64,000 nt of DNA from Neobacillus citreus (GCF_018343545.2 NZ_JAGYPE020000002.1:63260-127259); one strand, 5' to 3'; positions 35,677-45,403 are shown, counted from the first letter of the stretch. Notes: a model not told the origin generated them from the sequence alone. Program-made: numbers and translations.

Positions 35677-37482
35677 ATGTCCATATACCTTACAGGTTAT
35701 ATTCTAATATCGGCCCTTCTATTATTATTTGTAAATGTAATGTTGAAAAAACAAAATAAATCTAAAAATAACGAACTGCAGGTGGCAAAGGAAGACCAGC
35801 CTGAACAGGAAAATAGCACTGCTTTAGTGAAGGAAGAAGAAGTGCAAGCAATTGAAGACGAACAACCTGAACAAAAGCCCCTAACTGAAGCGGTGGAAAA
35901 GACGAAAGAAAAAGAACAACCAGCAAGAAAGCCGGCCGCCAATTCCTCAACGGCAGAGCAATTTGAAGGAAAACGTGGAAAAGTAGTTGCAGCCATGATG
36001 CTTGGTGCGTTTGTGGCAATCTTGAATCAAACATTATTAAATGTGGCCATTCCACACATTATGAATGATTTAGGCATCTCAGCAAGCACAGTTCAATGGC
36101 TTTCGACAGGGTATATGTTAACGAACGGTATCATTATTCCTATCACCGCATTTTTAACGGCAAGGCTTGGGACGAGGAAATTATTTATTTTTGCAGTCAT
36201 TTCCTTTACCCTGGGGTCCGTTATCTGCTCGATTTCGCCAACCTTTTCATTGTTAATGTTGGGAAGGATTGTCCAGGCAGCGGGTGCCGGTATCATTATG
36301 CCGCTCTTGATGACTGTATTTCTAACCATATACCCTCCAAACCAACGTGGAGCGGCAATGGGGCTTATGGGTGTCGCTATGTTATTTGCCCCGGCAATCG
36401 GTCCGACCCTATCGGGATGGTTGATTGGTCATTATGACTGGCGTGTATTATTTGATATTGTCATTCCATTTGGCATTTTGTCCATAATCTTAGCGTCTGT
36501 TTGGATGGTGGATGTTACCGAGGTAACCAAGCCAAAATTTGATACTCCTGGATTTATTTTATCCACGCTTGGTTTAGGGTTTTTACTATACGGCTTTAGT
36601 GAAGCGGGGAATAATGGCTGGGAAAGTATGCAGGTTGTCGTTTCATTATCGATTGGTGCAATTGGTTTAATCGCCTTTATCTGGCGGGAATTGACCACAG
36701 ATCAGCCGATGCTGGAATTGCGAGTGTTTAAATACGACATCTTTGCTTTAACAACGATTATCGGAATGATCATTAATATGGCAATGTTTGCCGCAATGAT
36801 TTTGCTGCCAATCTACCTGCAAAATATTCGCGGCTTTACTGCTCTAGATTCAGGTCTGATGATGCTTCCAGGAGCCATTGTCATGGCGGTCATGATGCCG
36901 ATTTCCGGAAAGCTCTTTGATAAAATGGGTGCCCGCTGGCTGGCTGTTTTTGGTTTAATCATTACGGTCGTCACGACATGGCAATTTACGAAACTCACGA
37001 TGTCTACATCATTTGGCTATATTATGCTGCTTTACGTTATGCGAATGTTTGGGATGTCTTTCTTAGCGATGACGGTTCAAACAGAGGGGATGAATCAGCT
37101 CCCATTAAGGCTTGCGGGTCATGGAACATCCGCTTCGAACACGGCAAGGACCGTTGCCGGAAGCCTTGGTACGGCCTTTCTCGTTACCGTGATGACAACA
37201 AGAAGTGAATTCCATTCTGCGAATTTCGCGAATGTGGTCACAAGTGCTAACCCATACCTAGCCGCTAAATTATCTGGTCTAGGTCAGGGACTTGCTGCTA
37301 TGGCGGGAATCCCTGTTCAACAAGGGAAAATGCTAGCAACCTATTCTATCTATGGTGAAGCCATGAAGGAAGCCACAATTAGTGGTATCAATGACGCTTT
37401 CGTTGTTGCGACGGGAATCGCGGCAGTTGCTTTGGTGCTGGCATTCTTTATCAAAAGAGCAAGACCTGGTACTGAGAAATAG
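35677..37482 (+). CDS. DHA2-type MFS drug exporter (EmrB/QacA-like) with an acidic N-terminal insertion
   Basis: A 601-residue protein. The 14-helix transporter core starts near residue 105 (VVAAMMLGAFVAILNQT, then the DHA motif LNVAIPHIMNDL). Ahead of it lie an extra N-terminal helix (about 5-25) and a Glu/Lys/Gln/Pro-rich cytoplasmic stretch (about 28-95) not normal for EmrB. About 100 extra residues make it long for the family. It is coupled 8 bases after the EmrA-like gene. The extra helix and acidic linker may dock the MFP or help export. A terminator follows. Confidence 0.9.
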   Translation: MSIYLTGYILISALLLLFVNVMLKKQNKSKNNELQVAKEDQPEQENSTALVKEEEVQAIEDEQPEQKPLTEAVEKTKEKEQPARKPAANSSTAEQFEGKRGKVVAAMMLGAFVAILNQTLLNVAIPHIMNDLGISASTVQWLSTGYMLTNGIIIPITAFLTARLGTRKLFIFAVISFTLGSVICSISPTFSLLMLGRIVQAAGAGIIMPLLMTVFLTIYPPNQRGAAMGLMGVAMLFAPAIGPTLSGWLIGHYDWRVLFDIVIPFGILSIILASVWMVDVTEVTKPKFDTPGFILSTLGLGFLLYGFSEAGNNGWESMQVVVSLSIGAIGLIAFIWRELTTDQPMLELRVFKYDIFALTTIIGMIINMAMFAAMILLPIYLQNIRGFTALDSGLMMLPGAIVMAVMMPISGKLFDKMGARWLAVFGLIITVVTTWQFTKLTMSTSFGYIMLLYVMRMFGMSFLAMTVQTEGMNQLPLRLAGHGTSASNTARTVAGSLGTAFLVTVMTTRSEFHSANFANVVTSANPYLAAKLSGLGQGLAAMAGIPVQQGKMLATYSIYGEAMKEATISGINDAFVVATGIAAVALVLAFFIKRARPGTEK

Positions 37483-37495
37483 TAATTTTACTAAG

Positions 37496-37529
37496 AAAAA
37501 ATGCCTGCCGGAGTGGCAGGCATTTTTTT
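37496..37529. terminator. Bidirectional terminator between the EmrB-like gene and guaC
   Basis: AAAAAATGCCTGCC and GGCAGGCATTTTTT form a symmetric hairpin with runs on both sides, serving the convergent genes. Confidence 0.85.
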
Positions 37530-37530
37530 A

Positions 37531-38514
37531 TTAATAAATCTTATCCCCATTAAAAATGGAATTCTTCACGACAACATAATCAACAGTGCGGATGTCTTTT
37601 AATTTGTTTCCGCCCGCATATGAGATCGAAGACTGCAGGTCTTGCTCCATCTCAATTAATGTATCGATTAATTTTCCTTTATGTTCTACGTACATTTTTT
37701 TGCCTTCGACATTTTTTCGTTCGCCTTTTTGGAATTCTGAAGCAGAACCAAAATATTCCTTAAAGCACTTTCCATCCTTTTCGAATGTTTCACCAGGAGA
37801 TTCTTCGTGACCCGCGAATAACGAACCAATCATCACCATGGATGCCCCGAAACGGACAGACTTCGCAATATCACCATGGGTGCGGATACCGCCGTCCGCG
37901 ATAATCGGCTTGCTTGCGGCTTTTGCGCACCATCTTAGGGCTGCAAGCTGCCAGCCTCCAGTACCGAATCCGGTCTTAATTTTCGTAATACATACTTTAC
38001 CTGGTCCAATACCGACCTTAGTTGCATCGGCACCAGCATGCTCTAACTCTCTTACGGCTTCAGGTGTTCCAACATTACCAGCGATGACAAAGCTGCCAGG
38101 AATTAGTTTTTTAATATGCTTAATCATATCAATAACGGCATTGGAGTGACCATGTGCAATATCGATGGTAATAAATTCAGGTGTCAAGTTTTCATCAGCA
38201 AGCTGCTGAACGAATTCATATTCTCCTTCTTTCACACCTACGCTGATGGATGCGATTAGGCCACGTGCCTGCATGTCTTTCACAAAATCAAGGCGTGTTT
38301 CCGGCTGGAAACGGTGCATGATATAGAAGTAACCGTTTTCGGCTAAGAAAATAGCAATTTTTTCATCGATGATCGTCTGCATGTTTGCAGGGACGACCGG
38401 TAATTTAAATTTATGACCGCCAAATTCGACGCTTGTGTCACACTCAGAACGGCTCTTTACGATTGATTTTGCGGGAATTAGTTGAATATCTTCGTAATCA
38501 AATACTGTATCCAT
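37531..38514 (-). CDS. guaC: GMP reductase
   Basis: A 327-residue IMPDH/GMPR-family barrel that reduces GMP to IMP with NADPH and loss of ammonia. The catalytic Cys is C175 in [11 protein letters not shown]. The short length and absence of CBS domains separate it from IMP dehydrogenase, and the PANMQTIID and [19 protein letters not shown] segments are typical of GuaC. PurR-like boxes in its promoter (38529-38573) predict purine repression. AGGAGTG precedes the ATG. Confidence 0.93.
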   Translation of the reverse strand: MDTVFDYEDIQLIPAKSIVKSRSECDTSVEFGGHKFKLPVVPANMQTIIDEKIAIFLAENGYFYIMHRFQPETRLDFVKDMQARGLIASISVGVKEGEYEFVQQLADENLTPEFITIDIAHGHSNAVIDMIKHIKKLIPGSFVIAGNVGTPEAVRELEHAGADATKVGIGPGKVCITKIKTGFGTGGWQLAALRWCAKAASKPIIADGGIRTHGDIAKSVRFGASMVMIGSLFAGHEESPGETFEKDGKCFKEYFGSASEFQKGERKNVEGKKMYVEHKGKLIDTLIEMEQDLQSSISYAGGNKLKDIRTVDYVVVKNSIFNGDKIY

Positions 38515-38528
38515 GAAATTACACTCCT

Positions 38529-38573
38529 AAACACGAATATTATATAAAGTTTATGTTTTTATTGTTCGTACAT
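38529..38573 (-). promoter_or_regulatory. PurR box pair in the guaC promoter
   Basis: Two inverted boxes 19 bases apart: AAACACGAATATT (plus strand, 38529-38541) and ATGTACGAACAAT (minus strand, 38561-38573). They match the Bacillus PurBox consensus AWWWCCGAACWWT at 10 and 11 of 13 positions. guaC belongs to the PurR regulon in B. subtilis. Confidence 0.65.
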
Positions 38574-38717
38574 TTGATAATTTACAGCATTTTTATCCAA
38601 ATGTCAAAACATTTTCATTTTTATTTTTTCTAAATTAATGTAACACAATGGACCGAGTTTCATTCTAGAGCAGCAATCTAGACAATCTTTTTAAAAAGAA
38701 AATACAAGCAGGCTAAC

Positions 38718-38747
38718 AAAGTGTTGGGGGCAGACTCCAGCACTTTT
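38718..38747. repeat. Palindromic hairpin element in an intergenic gap
   Basis: AAAGTGTTGG pairs with CCAGCACTTT around GGGCAGACT. It is not next to a gene end, so it is not an obvious terminator; it may be a small mobile palindrome. The rest of the 414-base gap between guaC and the MalY-type gene holds the PurR boxes, the 23-bp repeat copy and no ORF with a ribosome binding site. Confidence 0.45.
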
Positions 38748-38778
38748 ATAACGTGTAACTATAGACGAATTGAATACT

Positions 38779-38801
38779 TCTATTAAAAATCAATATTTTA
38801 C
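38779..38801. repeat. Second copy of the 23-bp element
   Basis: It differs at one position from the copy at 32704 (A for T at position 9) and sits 128 bases upstream of the MalY-type gene, which is followed by an APC permease. The other copy also precedes an APC permease. Confidence 0.45.
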
Positions 38802-38928
38802 GAAGGGACAATTTATATGGTTAAATAAAACAAAATATTCAATTAATTCAGAAACCAAAACAAGGCTATAAGTTTTCTTACACCAAAAGTTAGTATTTTT
38901 GAAAAACTGATTAAGGAGGAAATCAACA

Positions 38929-40122
38929 GTGAAGTACAATTTTGACATCGAAATTAATAGGCATGATACAGCTTCGGCAAAATGGGATGAAATAGAGAAT
39001 TTATTCGGGGAAAAGAATTTACTTCCCATGTGGGTGGCGGACATGGATTTTCAATCACCGGCGCCAGTGATCGAAGCAATTATCAAAAAAGCTGAGCATG
39101 GAATCTTTGGCTACACCACACGTCCAGATTCCTATTATCGTGCAATTATCGATTGGATGCAGGAAAGGTACAACTGGAGTGTACAGAAAGAATGGATTTG
39201 CTATAGTCCAGGTGTGGTACCGGCATTAAATTATCTTGTGCAAACCTTTACGAACCCTGGAGACAAAATTGTGATCCAGCCTCCGGTTTATTATCCGTTT
39301 ACTAATGCGATTGTTAATAATAACCGTCAAGTTGTTTATAACCAGTTAAAACATGAAAACGGTAATTACTCGATGGACCTTGAAGACCTGCGAAATAGAA
39401 TCAATGAGAACGTCAAAATGCTGATTCTCTGCAATCCTCATAACCCATCAGGACGTGTCTGGACAAAAGAAGAGTTAACTGAGCTAGGGAAGATTTGTAT
39501 TGAGAACAACATTCTCATTGTGTCCGATGAAATCCATTGTGACTTAGTTTTTAAAGGAAAAACGCATACAGTCTTTGCCTCCATTTCTGAAGAATTTGCT
39601 GAGCATACCATTGTCTGTACGGCTCCTAGCAAAACCTTTAATTTAGCAGGCTTGCAGACTTCCAATATTATCATTCCCAATCAAAAGCTGAGAGATGAAT
39701 TTAATGCAACTATGAATCGATTGTCTCTAAGACATACGAATACATTTGGGATTGCCGCAACTGAAAGCGCTTATCGTTTTGGCGGTGAATGGTTAGAACA
39801 AGTTGTTTATTATATTGAAAAAAACTTGAATTACCTGAGCGAATATATGGAAAACAATATCAAGGAAATCAAAGTGATCAAACCAGAGGCTAGCTATCTT
39901 GTCTGGCTGGACTGTCGGGAACTTGGTTTAGATAAAGAAGGTCTCCAACAACTCATGTTAAAGCACGCCAATGTTGCTTTTAATCAAGGCTACACCTATG
40001 GACCGGGAGGGGAAGGATTTATTCGAATGAACATCGGGTGCCCGAGATCCATTTTAGAAGAGGGGCTGAAAAGACTAGAAAAGGCAGTAAAAAGTCATCA
40101 AGGTACTGCAGCAAAAATTTAA
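38929..40122 (+). CDS. MalY/PatB-type aminotransferase fold cystathionine beta-lyase
   Basis: A 397-residue fold-type I PLP enzyme of the MalY/PatB group (C-S beta-lyase acting on cystathionine or cysteine conjugates). Visible motifs are LPMWVADMDF near the N terminus, CNPHNPSGRVW, SDEIHCDLVF, the Schiff-base lysine in APSKTFNLAGLQTS, and a late RMNIGCPRSILEEGLKRL. GTG 38929 follows AAGGAGG. The next gene is an APC permease 37 bases away, so import and sulfur amino-acid cleavage are probably linked. Confidence 0.85.
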   Translation: MKYNFDIEINRHDTASAKWDEIENLFGEKNLLPMWVADMDFQSPAPVIEAIIKKAEHGIFGYTTRPDSYYRAIIDWMQERYNWSVQKEWICYSPGVVPALNYLVQTFTNPGDKIVIQPPVYYPFTNAIVNNNRQVVYNQLKHENGNYSMDLEDLRNRINENVKMLILCNPHNPSGRVWTKEELTELGKICIENNILIVSDEIHCDLVFKGKTHTVFASISEEFAEHTIVCTAPSKTFNLAGLQTSNIIIPNQKLRDEFNATMNRLSLRHTNTFGIAATESAYRFGGEWLEQVVYYIEKNLNYLSEYMENNIKEIKVIKPEASYLVWLDCRELGLDKEGLQQLMLKHANVAFNQGYTYGPGGEGFIRMNIGCPRSILEEGLKRLEKAVKSHQGTAAKI

Positions 40123-40159
40123 ATATAAAAAACTAGTAAAAAGGGATGGTGAAGGGAAT

Positions 40160-41536
40160 TTGAGTAATCAGGAAGCAAAGTTGAAGAAGGTTCTGGGTCT
40201 TGGAGATGCGATGGGAATTGCGGTAGGTCAAATCATTGGTGCGGGTATCATGTCCCTAACTGGGATCGCGATTGGTATGACCGGAACTGGTGTGGTTTTA
40301 GCTTTTGTTCTATCATCAATCTTTACCTTGTTTAAGGTAATGCCCACTGCCATTATGGGAGCAGCAATTCCAACCACCGGGGGATTTTACCGATATTCCA
40401 GTCGTCTCTTGTCACCTAAGTTAGGGTTCTTCTGGCTTCTGCTGTTCATCATTACACAATTGACCATTGCATTGTATGCGCTATCATTTGCGGATTACTT
40501 ACAAAGCTTGTATCCTAGTGTCCCTATTAAACTAGTTGCTTTTATCATGTTAACAGTTTTCTATATCACCAACCTTGTCGGCGTAAAAGTGGCCGCAATT
40601 GCTGAAAAAATTATGGTCATCGTCTTGGTCATTTCCCTTGGTTTGTTCGTGGCGTGGGGGGTTCCGGAAATTAATTATTCCGTATTTAACACGAGAGAAA
40701 TGTTCCCAGGAGGAATTACTGGTTTCCTTTCGGCAGTCGCCTTGCTCTCCTTTGCTACTGGAGGCGCTCAATATGTTGCCGAACTGGGCGGAGAAATGAA
40801 AAATCCAGGCCGTGATATACCTCTAACGATTATCACCACAACGGTTGGAGTCGGAATTCTTTATGCGCTAATGGCGGCCGTTGCTTCAAGTGTTCTGCCA
40901 GTTGCCGACGTGGCCAATAAGCCGTTGACGGAAGTAGCCAGAACGATCCTGCCTGAGCCTGTTTTCTTCTTCTTTATTATTGGCGGTGCGATGTTTGCGC
41001 TGGCGACCACCTTAAATGCGCAAATGTCATGGGCCACGAAAGGAATCCTAATTGCCTGTGAAGATGGCTGGCTGCCAAAGAAACTAGGAGTGGTTAGCAG
41101 TAAGTTTGGTACACCAATTTTGATTCTAACTCTTTTTTATCTGATTGGATTAATTCCGATAATTTCAGGATTTTCTCTAACCGTAATTGCATCATTAGGA
41201 AGCGGCATCGGATTTTTTGCTAACCTCATTCCGATTATCGCGGCAACGCAGCTCCCGAAAAAATATCCGGAGTTATATGAGAAATCAAAATTCAAATTTA
41301 ATCCAAAGACCTTATACGGGATTGTCGGGATTGCAATCGTCCTTTCCGTGGTTCAAGGATATCTTCTGCTGAAGAACTTAACTGCCGGATTGCTGGTTGG
41401 AGTGTTAATTTACATCGTTTGTTCTGCATTTTATGTAATGATTGCATCGAAGACGCAAAAATTGAAGTCAGGAGAAGAGTTAGGTTTTAATGCTGAACTT
41501 GAGATAGAGTCTGATATCAACACAAAGGCCTTGTAA
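40160..41536 (+). CDS. APC-family amino-acid permease
   Basis: A 458-residue permease with about 12 hydrophobic segments. The early GLGDAMGIAVGQIIGAGIMS segment, GGFYRYSSRLLSP and GGEMKNPGRDIP are typical of the APC family. The start at TTG 40160 follows a GGTGAAGGG sequence, a weak but usable ribosome binding site. It probably supplies a sulfur-containing or other amino acid to the lyase upstream. A terminator-like stem follows at 41568. Confidence 0.85.
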   Translation: MSNQEAKLKKVLGLGDAMGIAVGQIIGAGIMSLTGIAIGMTGTGVVLAFVLSSIFTLFKVMPTAIMGAAIPTTGGFYRYSSRLLSPKLGFFWLLLFIITQLTIALYALSFADYLQSLYPSVPIKLVAFIMLTVFYITNLVGVKVAAIAEKIMVIVLVISLGLFVAWGVPEINYSVFNTREMFPGGITGFLSAVALLSFATGGAQYVAELGGEMKNPGRDIPLTIITTTVGVGILYALMAAVASSVLPVADVANKPLTEVARTILPEPVFFFFIIGGAMFALATTLNAQMSWATKGILIACEDGWLPKKLGVVSSKFGTPILILTLFYLIGLIPIISGFSLTVIASLGSGIGFFANLIPIIAATQLPKKYPELYEKSKFKFNPKTLYGIVGIAIVLSVVQGYLLLKNLTAGLLVGVLIYIVCSAFYVMIASKTQKLKSGEELGFNAELEIESDINTKAL

Positions 41537-41567
41537 TGAAAATGAGTTCGATCAATTAATATCCGTA

Positions 41568-41610
41568 ATAGAAGCTCAATTCCCAAATAGGCTTTGAGCC
41601 TTCTATTTTT
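41568..41610 (+). terminator. Intrinsic terminator after the permease
   Basis: AATAGAAG-CTCAA pairs with TTGAG-CTTCTATT around a bulge, followed by TTT. Confidence 0.65.
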
Positions 41611-41627
41611 AAAGAGGAGGAATAAAG

Positions 41628-42284
41628 ATGAGCAATGAAAGCTTGTACAAAAAATCCGATCGCAGGAGACTATCCGAATTAGCAAAACTGGCACCTGAAA
41701 CCTATCGTGCTTTTGGTGCTTTTAATCAAAAGGCAATGGCGGAAGGCTTGCTGTCGATGAAATTGAAGGAACTGATTGCCGTCGCTGTTGCACATGTTAC
41801 CGGCTGCCCATACTGTATTGAAGCCCATGTCGGTCAGATCAAACGGCTTGAAGTATCGAAAGAGGAAATGTTTGAAGCAATCATGGTTGCGACAGCGCTG
41901 AAGGCCGGTTCTGCTGCAGGCCACGGGGGCAATGCACTCCAGGCATACGATGGAACAGGTACAGATGACCTTTATACATTATCGAATATGAAACGATTGA
42001 AGGATTTTCGTGAAGAAAACGCCGAGTTGTTCCGTTCCTATTTGGGATTTAGCCATGAGGCGATGAAGCCTGGTCTATTAAGCCAAAAAGAAAAAGAATT
42101 TATCGCGGTAGCCGTGGCTCATGTGACCGGATGTGCCTACTGCATCGATGCCCACACAAAAGCAGCAAAGAAACTGGGCGCAACAATGGAAGAATTAACG
42201 GAAGCGATTTTTGTCGCCACCGCTTTAAAAGCAGGTTCCGCGCTTGCTCATAGTATAAATGCATTGAATGCGTACGGAGGGTAA
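41628..42284 (+). CDS. Tandem carboxymuconolactone decarboxylase-like (AhpD-type) protein
   Basis: A 218-residue internal duplication: two copies of a CMD domain, each with the redox centre CxxC plus His (CPYCIEAH at about 57-64 and CAYCIDAH near 169-176). This is the AhpD-type peroxidase and CMD architecture, in which the two halves resemble each other closely. It may reduce peroxides or act in a decarboxylation step. GAGGAGG precedes ATG 41628. It is 23 bases before the MFS gene. Confidence 0.85.
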   Translation: MSNESLYKKSDRRRLSELAKLAPETYRAFGAFNQKAMAEGLLSMKLKELIAVAVAHVTGCPYCIEAHVGQIKRLEVSKEEMFEAIMVATALKAGSAAGHGGNALQAYDGTGTDDLYTLSNMKRLKDFREENAELFRSYLGFSHEAMKPGLLSQKEKEFIAVAVAHVTGCAYCIDAHTKAAKKLGATMEELTEAIFVATALKAGSALAHSINALNAYGG

Positions 42285-42307
42285 GCTAACCAAGAAGGAG
42301 ATTCGTT

Positions 42308-43576
42308 ATGAAGCTTCCAAAAACATTTGCATCACTGGGATTCCGTTATTTTCGTTATTTATGGATTAGTTCAGCGTTGGCCAATTCAGGACAATATTCC
42401 TTTACGGTAGCCGCCAGCTGGCTTATTTATTCACTATCCAATTCAACCGCACTTGTAGGGACAGCCGTTTTTGCCACGATGATTCCGGGGGTTCTTTTCG
42501 GACCGATCATCGGGGTATTGGTGGATCGTTTTGATAGACGGCGTTTATTGACCATTGCTGTATTTTCTAATGCATGCAACACAGGGGCTTTGGCATTGTT
42601 GAGTTTGATTGGGATTGTGTCACCATGGGTAGTGATTATGTGTGCATTTTTCTTGGGCATTTGTTTCAATCTGCAAATGACCTGTACGAATGCGATTATG
42701 CCTGACCTAATTCCTAAGAATACTCTATACAATGCCACGGCGCTGCAAGGCACAATATCGCATGGCGCAGGATTCATCGGTTCGGCTCTGGCCAGTCCAA
42801 TCCTCGTTCTGGCTGGTCCGGGCACTGTCTTTGCACTATGTTTTCTGCTCTATACGGGGGCAGGGATCCAATCATTATGGATTCGTACTAATCAAACTGC
42901 CACAACTTTAGGAAATCTGCATCTCAAAAATATTTTTGAGCCTGTCGTGGAAGGGATGATGTACATTCGGAGGACACCGGCACTTGGCCTTTTAATTCTA
43001 ATGGTTTTCCTCCATTGTTTATTAACGATGGCGTATACATCGTTACTTCCTCAGTTTATTCACGAGGATCTACGGGCAGACAGCGGAATTTACGGCAGTT
43101 TGATGATGTTTATCGGATTAGGGGCCATCCTTGGCAATCTAAGTACAGCCTCCATATCCACCCCAAGGGGGCAGGGCATCCTCTATATTATGACGGCATT
43201 GGCAAGCGGCCTGACCTTATTTCTTCTTGGGCTCACAGGTACGCCTCTGCTAGCCTTTATTGTCGGCGTAACGGTAGGTGCATCGCAAGCCGTTTTTATG
43301 GCAATTAATCTTTCATTTGTCTTGCAGAGGGCAAATGATGAATTTCGCGGGCGTGTCGCGAGTGTCAATTTTATCCTTGCTTCTGGGGCGATGGCGGTTG
43401 GGAACTTCCTATACGGCTCTTTCAGCAAATTTATTCCTCCGAAAATCAATATGATGTCCACCGGCAGCCTGTTTGTGGTGATTGTAGTGGTCTTAATCAT
43501 GATCTCGCCGACTTTAAGATCGTTATACAAGAAAACCGTCAAAGTACAGGAAAATCAAGGTTCCGTCGTCATGTAA
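42308..43576 (+). CDS. MFS transporter
   Basis: A 422-residue polytopic protein with about 12 hydrophobic segments, of the DHA-type/enterobactin-exporter-like branch (early SSALANSGQYSFTVAASWL, then VDRFDRRRLL, the MFS loop). Direction and cargo are unknown. AGAAGGAGA precedes ATG 42308. It follows the AhpD-like gene by 23 bases and probably shares its transcript. Confidence 0.82.
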   Translation: MKLPKTFASLGFRYFRYLWISSALANSGQYSFTVAASWLIYSLSNSTALVGTAVFATMIPGVLFGPIIGVLVDRFDRRRLLTIAVFSNACNTGALALLSLIGIVSPWVVIMCAFFLGICFNLQMTCTNAIMPDLIPKNTLYNATALQGTISHGAGFIGSALASPILVLAGPGTVFALCFLLYTGAGIQSLWIRTNQTATTLGNLHLKNIFEPVVEGMMYIRRTPALGLLILMVFLHCLLTMAYTSLLPQFIHEDLRADSGIYGSLMMFIGLGAILGNLSTASISTPRGQGILYIMTALASGLTLFLLGLTGTPLLAFIVGVTVGASQAVFMAINLSFVLQRANDEFRGRVASVNFILASGAMAVGNFLYGSFSKFIPPKINMMSTGSLFVVIVVVLIMISPTLRSLYKKTVKVQENQGSVVM

Positions 43577-43604
43577 AAAAACGTCCCTCAATTTATGGGG
43601 GGCA
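43575..43604 (-). terminator. Intrinsic terminator after the LysR gene
   Basis: On the minus strand GCCCCC pairs with AGGGAC (wobbles included) and is followed by seven T residues. Confidence 0.65.
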
Positions 43605-43607
43605 TCA

Positions 43608-44489
43608 TTATAATCTTTGGAAATAGCTAATTTGTTCTTTTAGTATTTTTATAAACTCCTGGCTTGCAATGGAACGGTGGGTTTTTAATTGAATGTAACA
43701 ATAATTGACTTCAATTTTTTCATCAGAAATGTCTAATGGGATGATTTCTCCCGTATGTACATATGGGTCAACCTTTAATGACATTTCAGTATAAAAACCA
43801 ATCGCCATTCCTTGCGCAATAATATGTTTGGCTGCTTCCAAATTTTTCGACTTGATTAAATAGTTTGGCGTTCCGTGTTTTTTTAAGACATTCCTAAGAG
43901 AATCAGAGGAACAAATAACGGGATGTTTTAAGATCTCTTTTATAGATATTTCATTATGTCTTGCAAAAGTGGAATGTTTACCTACACATGCAATAGATTT
44001 AGTAGTAAAAAGGTGTCCACTCAAAAGCTTGGAATCCACATCATCGGCAATTGACAAACCGATATCTGTTTTTCCATCGATAACGAGTTGTTTGATTGTG
44101 CGCGTATCATCCTCAATCAGTTCTAGTTCTATTCCGGGATATTTCTTTTTAAAAATAACCAATGCCCGAGGCAAAACACTAGTACTGACGCCAGCAATGG
44201 ATGCAATGGATAACCGTCCTTTTAAAAGCGAGTGCTCGATATTGACGGTTTCCTGCAACTCCTCGACTTTGTTGAGGATTTCCTGAGCTTTTAAAATCAC
44301 TGCTTTTCCGCTTTCAGTCGGTAGAGCACCGTTTTTGGAACGTTTAAAAATTTTAACGCCCAATTCCTGTTCAAGAGAAGATATTGAATGACTAATGCTT
44401 GGCTGCGCCACATGCAGGCGTTCCGCTGCTGCAGAAAGCGATCCCGTCTTGGCAATTTCAACAACGTACATTAGCTGTTCTATACGCAA
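43608..44489 (-). CDS. LysR-family transcriptional regulator
   Basis: A 293-residue LysR protein with N-terminal HTH (SLSAAAERLHVAQPSISHSISSLE) and the two-lobe effector domain. The start is a judgement: TTG 44489 gives the normal MRIEQLMYVV N terminus with GGATGGTG about 6 bases upstream; ATG 44501 lacks a spaced ribosome binding site. It is divergent from the DUF169 gene and convergent with the MFS gene, so either could be its target. Confidence 0.85.
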   Translation of the reverse strand: MRIEQLMYVVEIAKTGSLSAAAERLHVAQPSISHSISSLEQELGVKIFKRSKNGALPTESGKAVILKAQEILNKVEELQETVNIEHSLLKGRLSIASIAGVSTSVLPRALVIFKKKYPGIELELIEDDTRTIKQLVIDGKTDIGLSIADDVDSKLLSGHLFTTKSIACVGKHSTFARHNEISIKEILKHPVICSSDSLRNVLKKHGTPNYLIKSKNLEAAKHIIAQGMAIGFYTEMSLKVDPYVHTGEIIPLDISDEKIEVNYCYIQLKTHRSIASQEFIKILKEQISYFQRL

Positions 44490-44620
44490 ATAGTTCACCA
44501 TCCATCATAGTGATATTTTTATTATATCAGTTTCCCAGATTTATAGTAGTAAAGTGTCGTGTGTATTCGGAAAATTCCTACAATAACATTATGAAAATTG
44601 AGAAGAGATGGGGTAATCGA

Positions 44621-45403
44621 ATGGAAAATGTAAAGAAGACATATGATTGGAAAGCAATAGTCGACAGGTTAAATCAGTACCTCAAAATTAAAACCATTCC
44701 AATAGGGATGAAAATGTTTGAGAAGAAAGAGGAAATGGAAGCCATTCCTAAGATTCGGCGGCCAAAAAGCATCCACACAACCGACCAAATTGTTGCCCAG
44801 GCATCAAGGTTGGGCTGGACAGTAGGTATCACTGCCGAAGATCTTGTCGGTGCACAATGCCAGGTGGTCTTGGGATTACATCCGCGAAATGAGGAGTGGC
44901 TGTCTGGAAAGCAAATGGCGGGGGTTTGGTTTGAAAACCAGCAGGATTCAGCGAAACACCAGCGGGAAATGACGGTCGTCCCACATGGAAAATATGAAGC
45001 GATGGCAGTCTCGCCACTTGTGTCGAATCGTATCGCTGACCCCGACATTTGTTTAATCTACGGGACTCCTGGGCAAATGATTCTTTTTATTAACGGCCTT
45101 CAGTGGAGGAATTTTGAAAAATTTGAATGGAGTGTCGTGGGGGAATCTTCCTGTGCTGATTCATGGGGGCGAGCCCTTGCGACAAGAAAACCTAGTCTTT
45201 CCATCCCTTGTTTTGCTGAACGCAGGTTTGGCGGGGTGTTGGACGATGAATTGTTAATGGCTTTATCTCCGGAAGACTTGTTAAAGGCTTTGGATGGATT
45301 AGAAGCATTAAGCAAAAACGGAATGCGTTATCCGATTCCGCAGTATGGCATTCAAATGGATGTGCAGGCAGGACTTGAAGTGACGTATGGGAAGAGAAAA
45401 TAA
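44621..45403 (+). CDS. DUF169 domain protein
   Basis: A 260-residue member of DUF169 (COG2043), a group of cytoplasmic proteins of unknown function. Visible traits are the TIPIGMKMFEK segment near the N terminus, ACGG-like Cys residues (CQVVLG, SSCAD, PCFAERRFGG) and an even alpha/beta profile. ATG 44621 is preferred because the upstream ATG at 44591 has no ribosome binding site. It is divergent from the LysR gene and probably co-transcribed with the YdhR-like gene after it. Confidence 0.75.
   Translation: MENVKKTYDWKAIVDRLNQYLKIKTIPIGMKMFEKKEEMEAIPKIRRPKSIHTTDQIVAQASRLGWTVGITAEDLVGAQCQVVLGLHPRNEEWLSGKQMAGVWFENQQDSAKHQREMTVVPHGKYEAMAVSPLVSNRIADPDICLIYGTPGQMILFINGLQWRNFEKFEWSVVGESSCADSWGRALATRKPSLSIPCFAERRFGGVLDDELLMALSPEDLLKALDGLEALSKNGMRYPIPQYGIQMDVQAGLEVTYGKRK

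Noticed and set aside
36096..36437. A 113-codon plus-strand ORF within the EmrB-like gene
   Set aside because: It is out of frame inside a conserved transporter and lacks family features.
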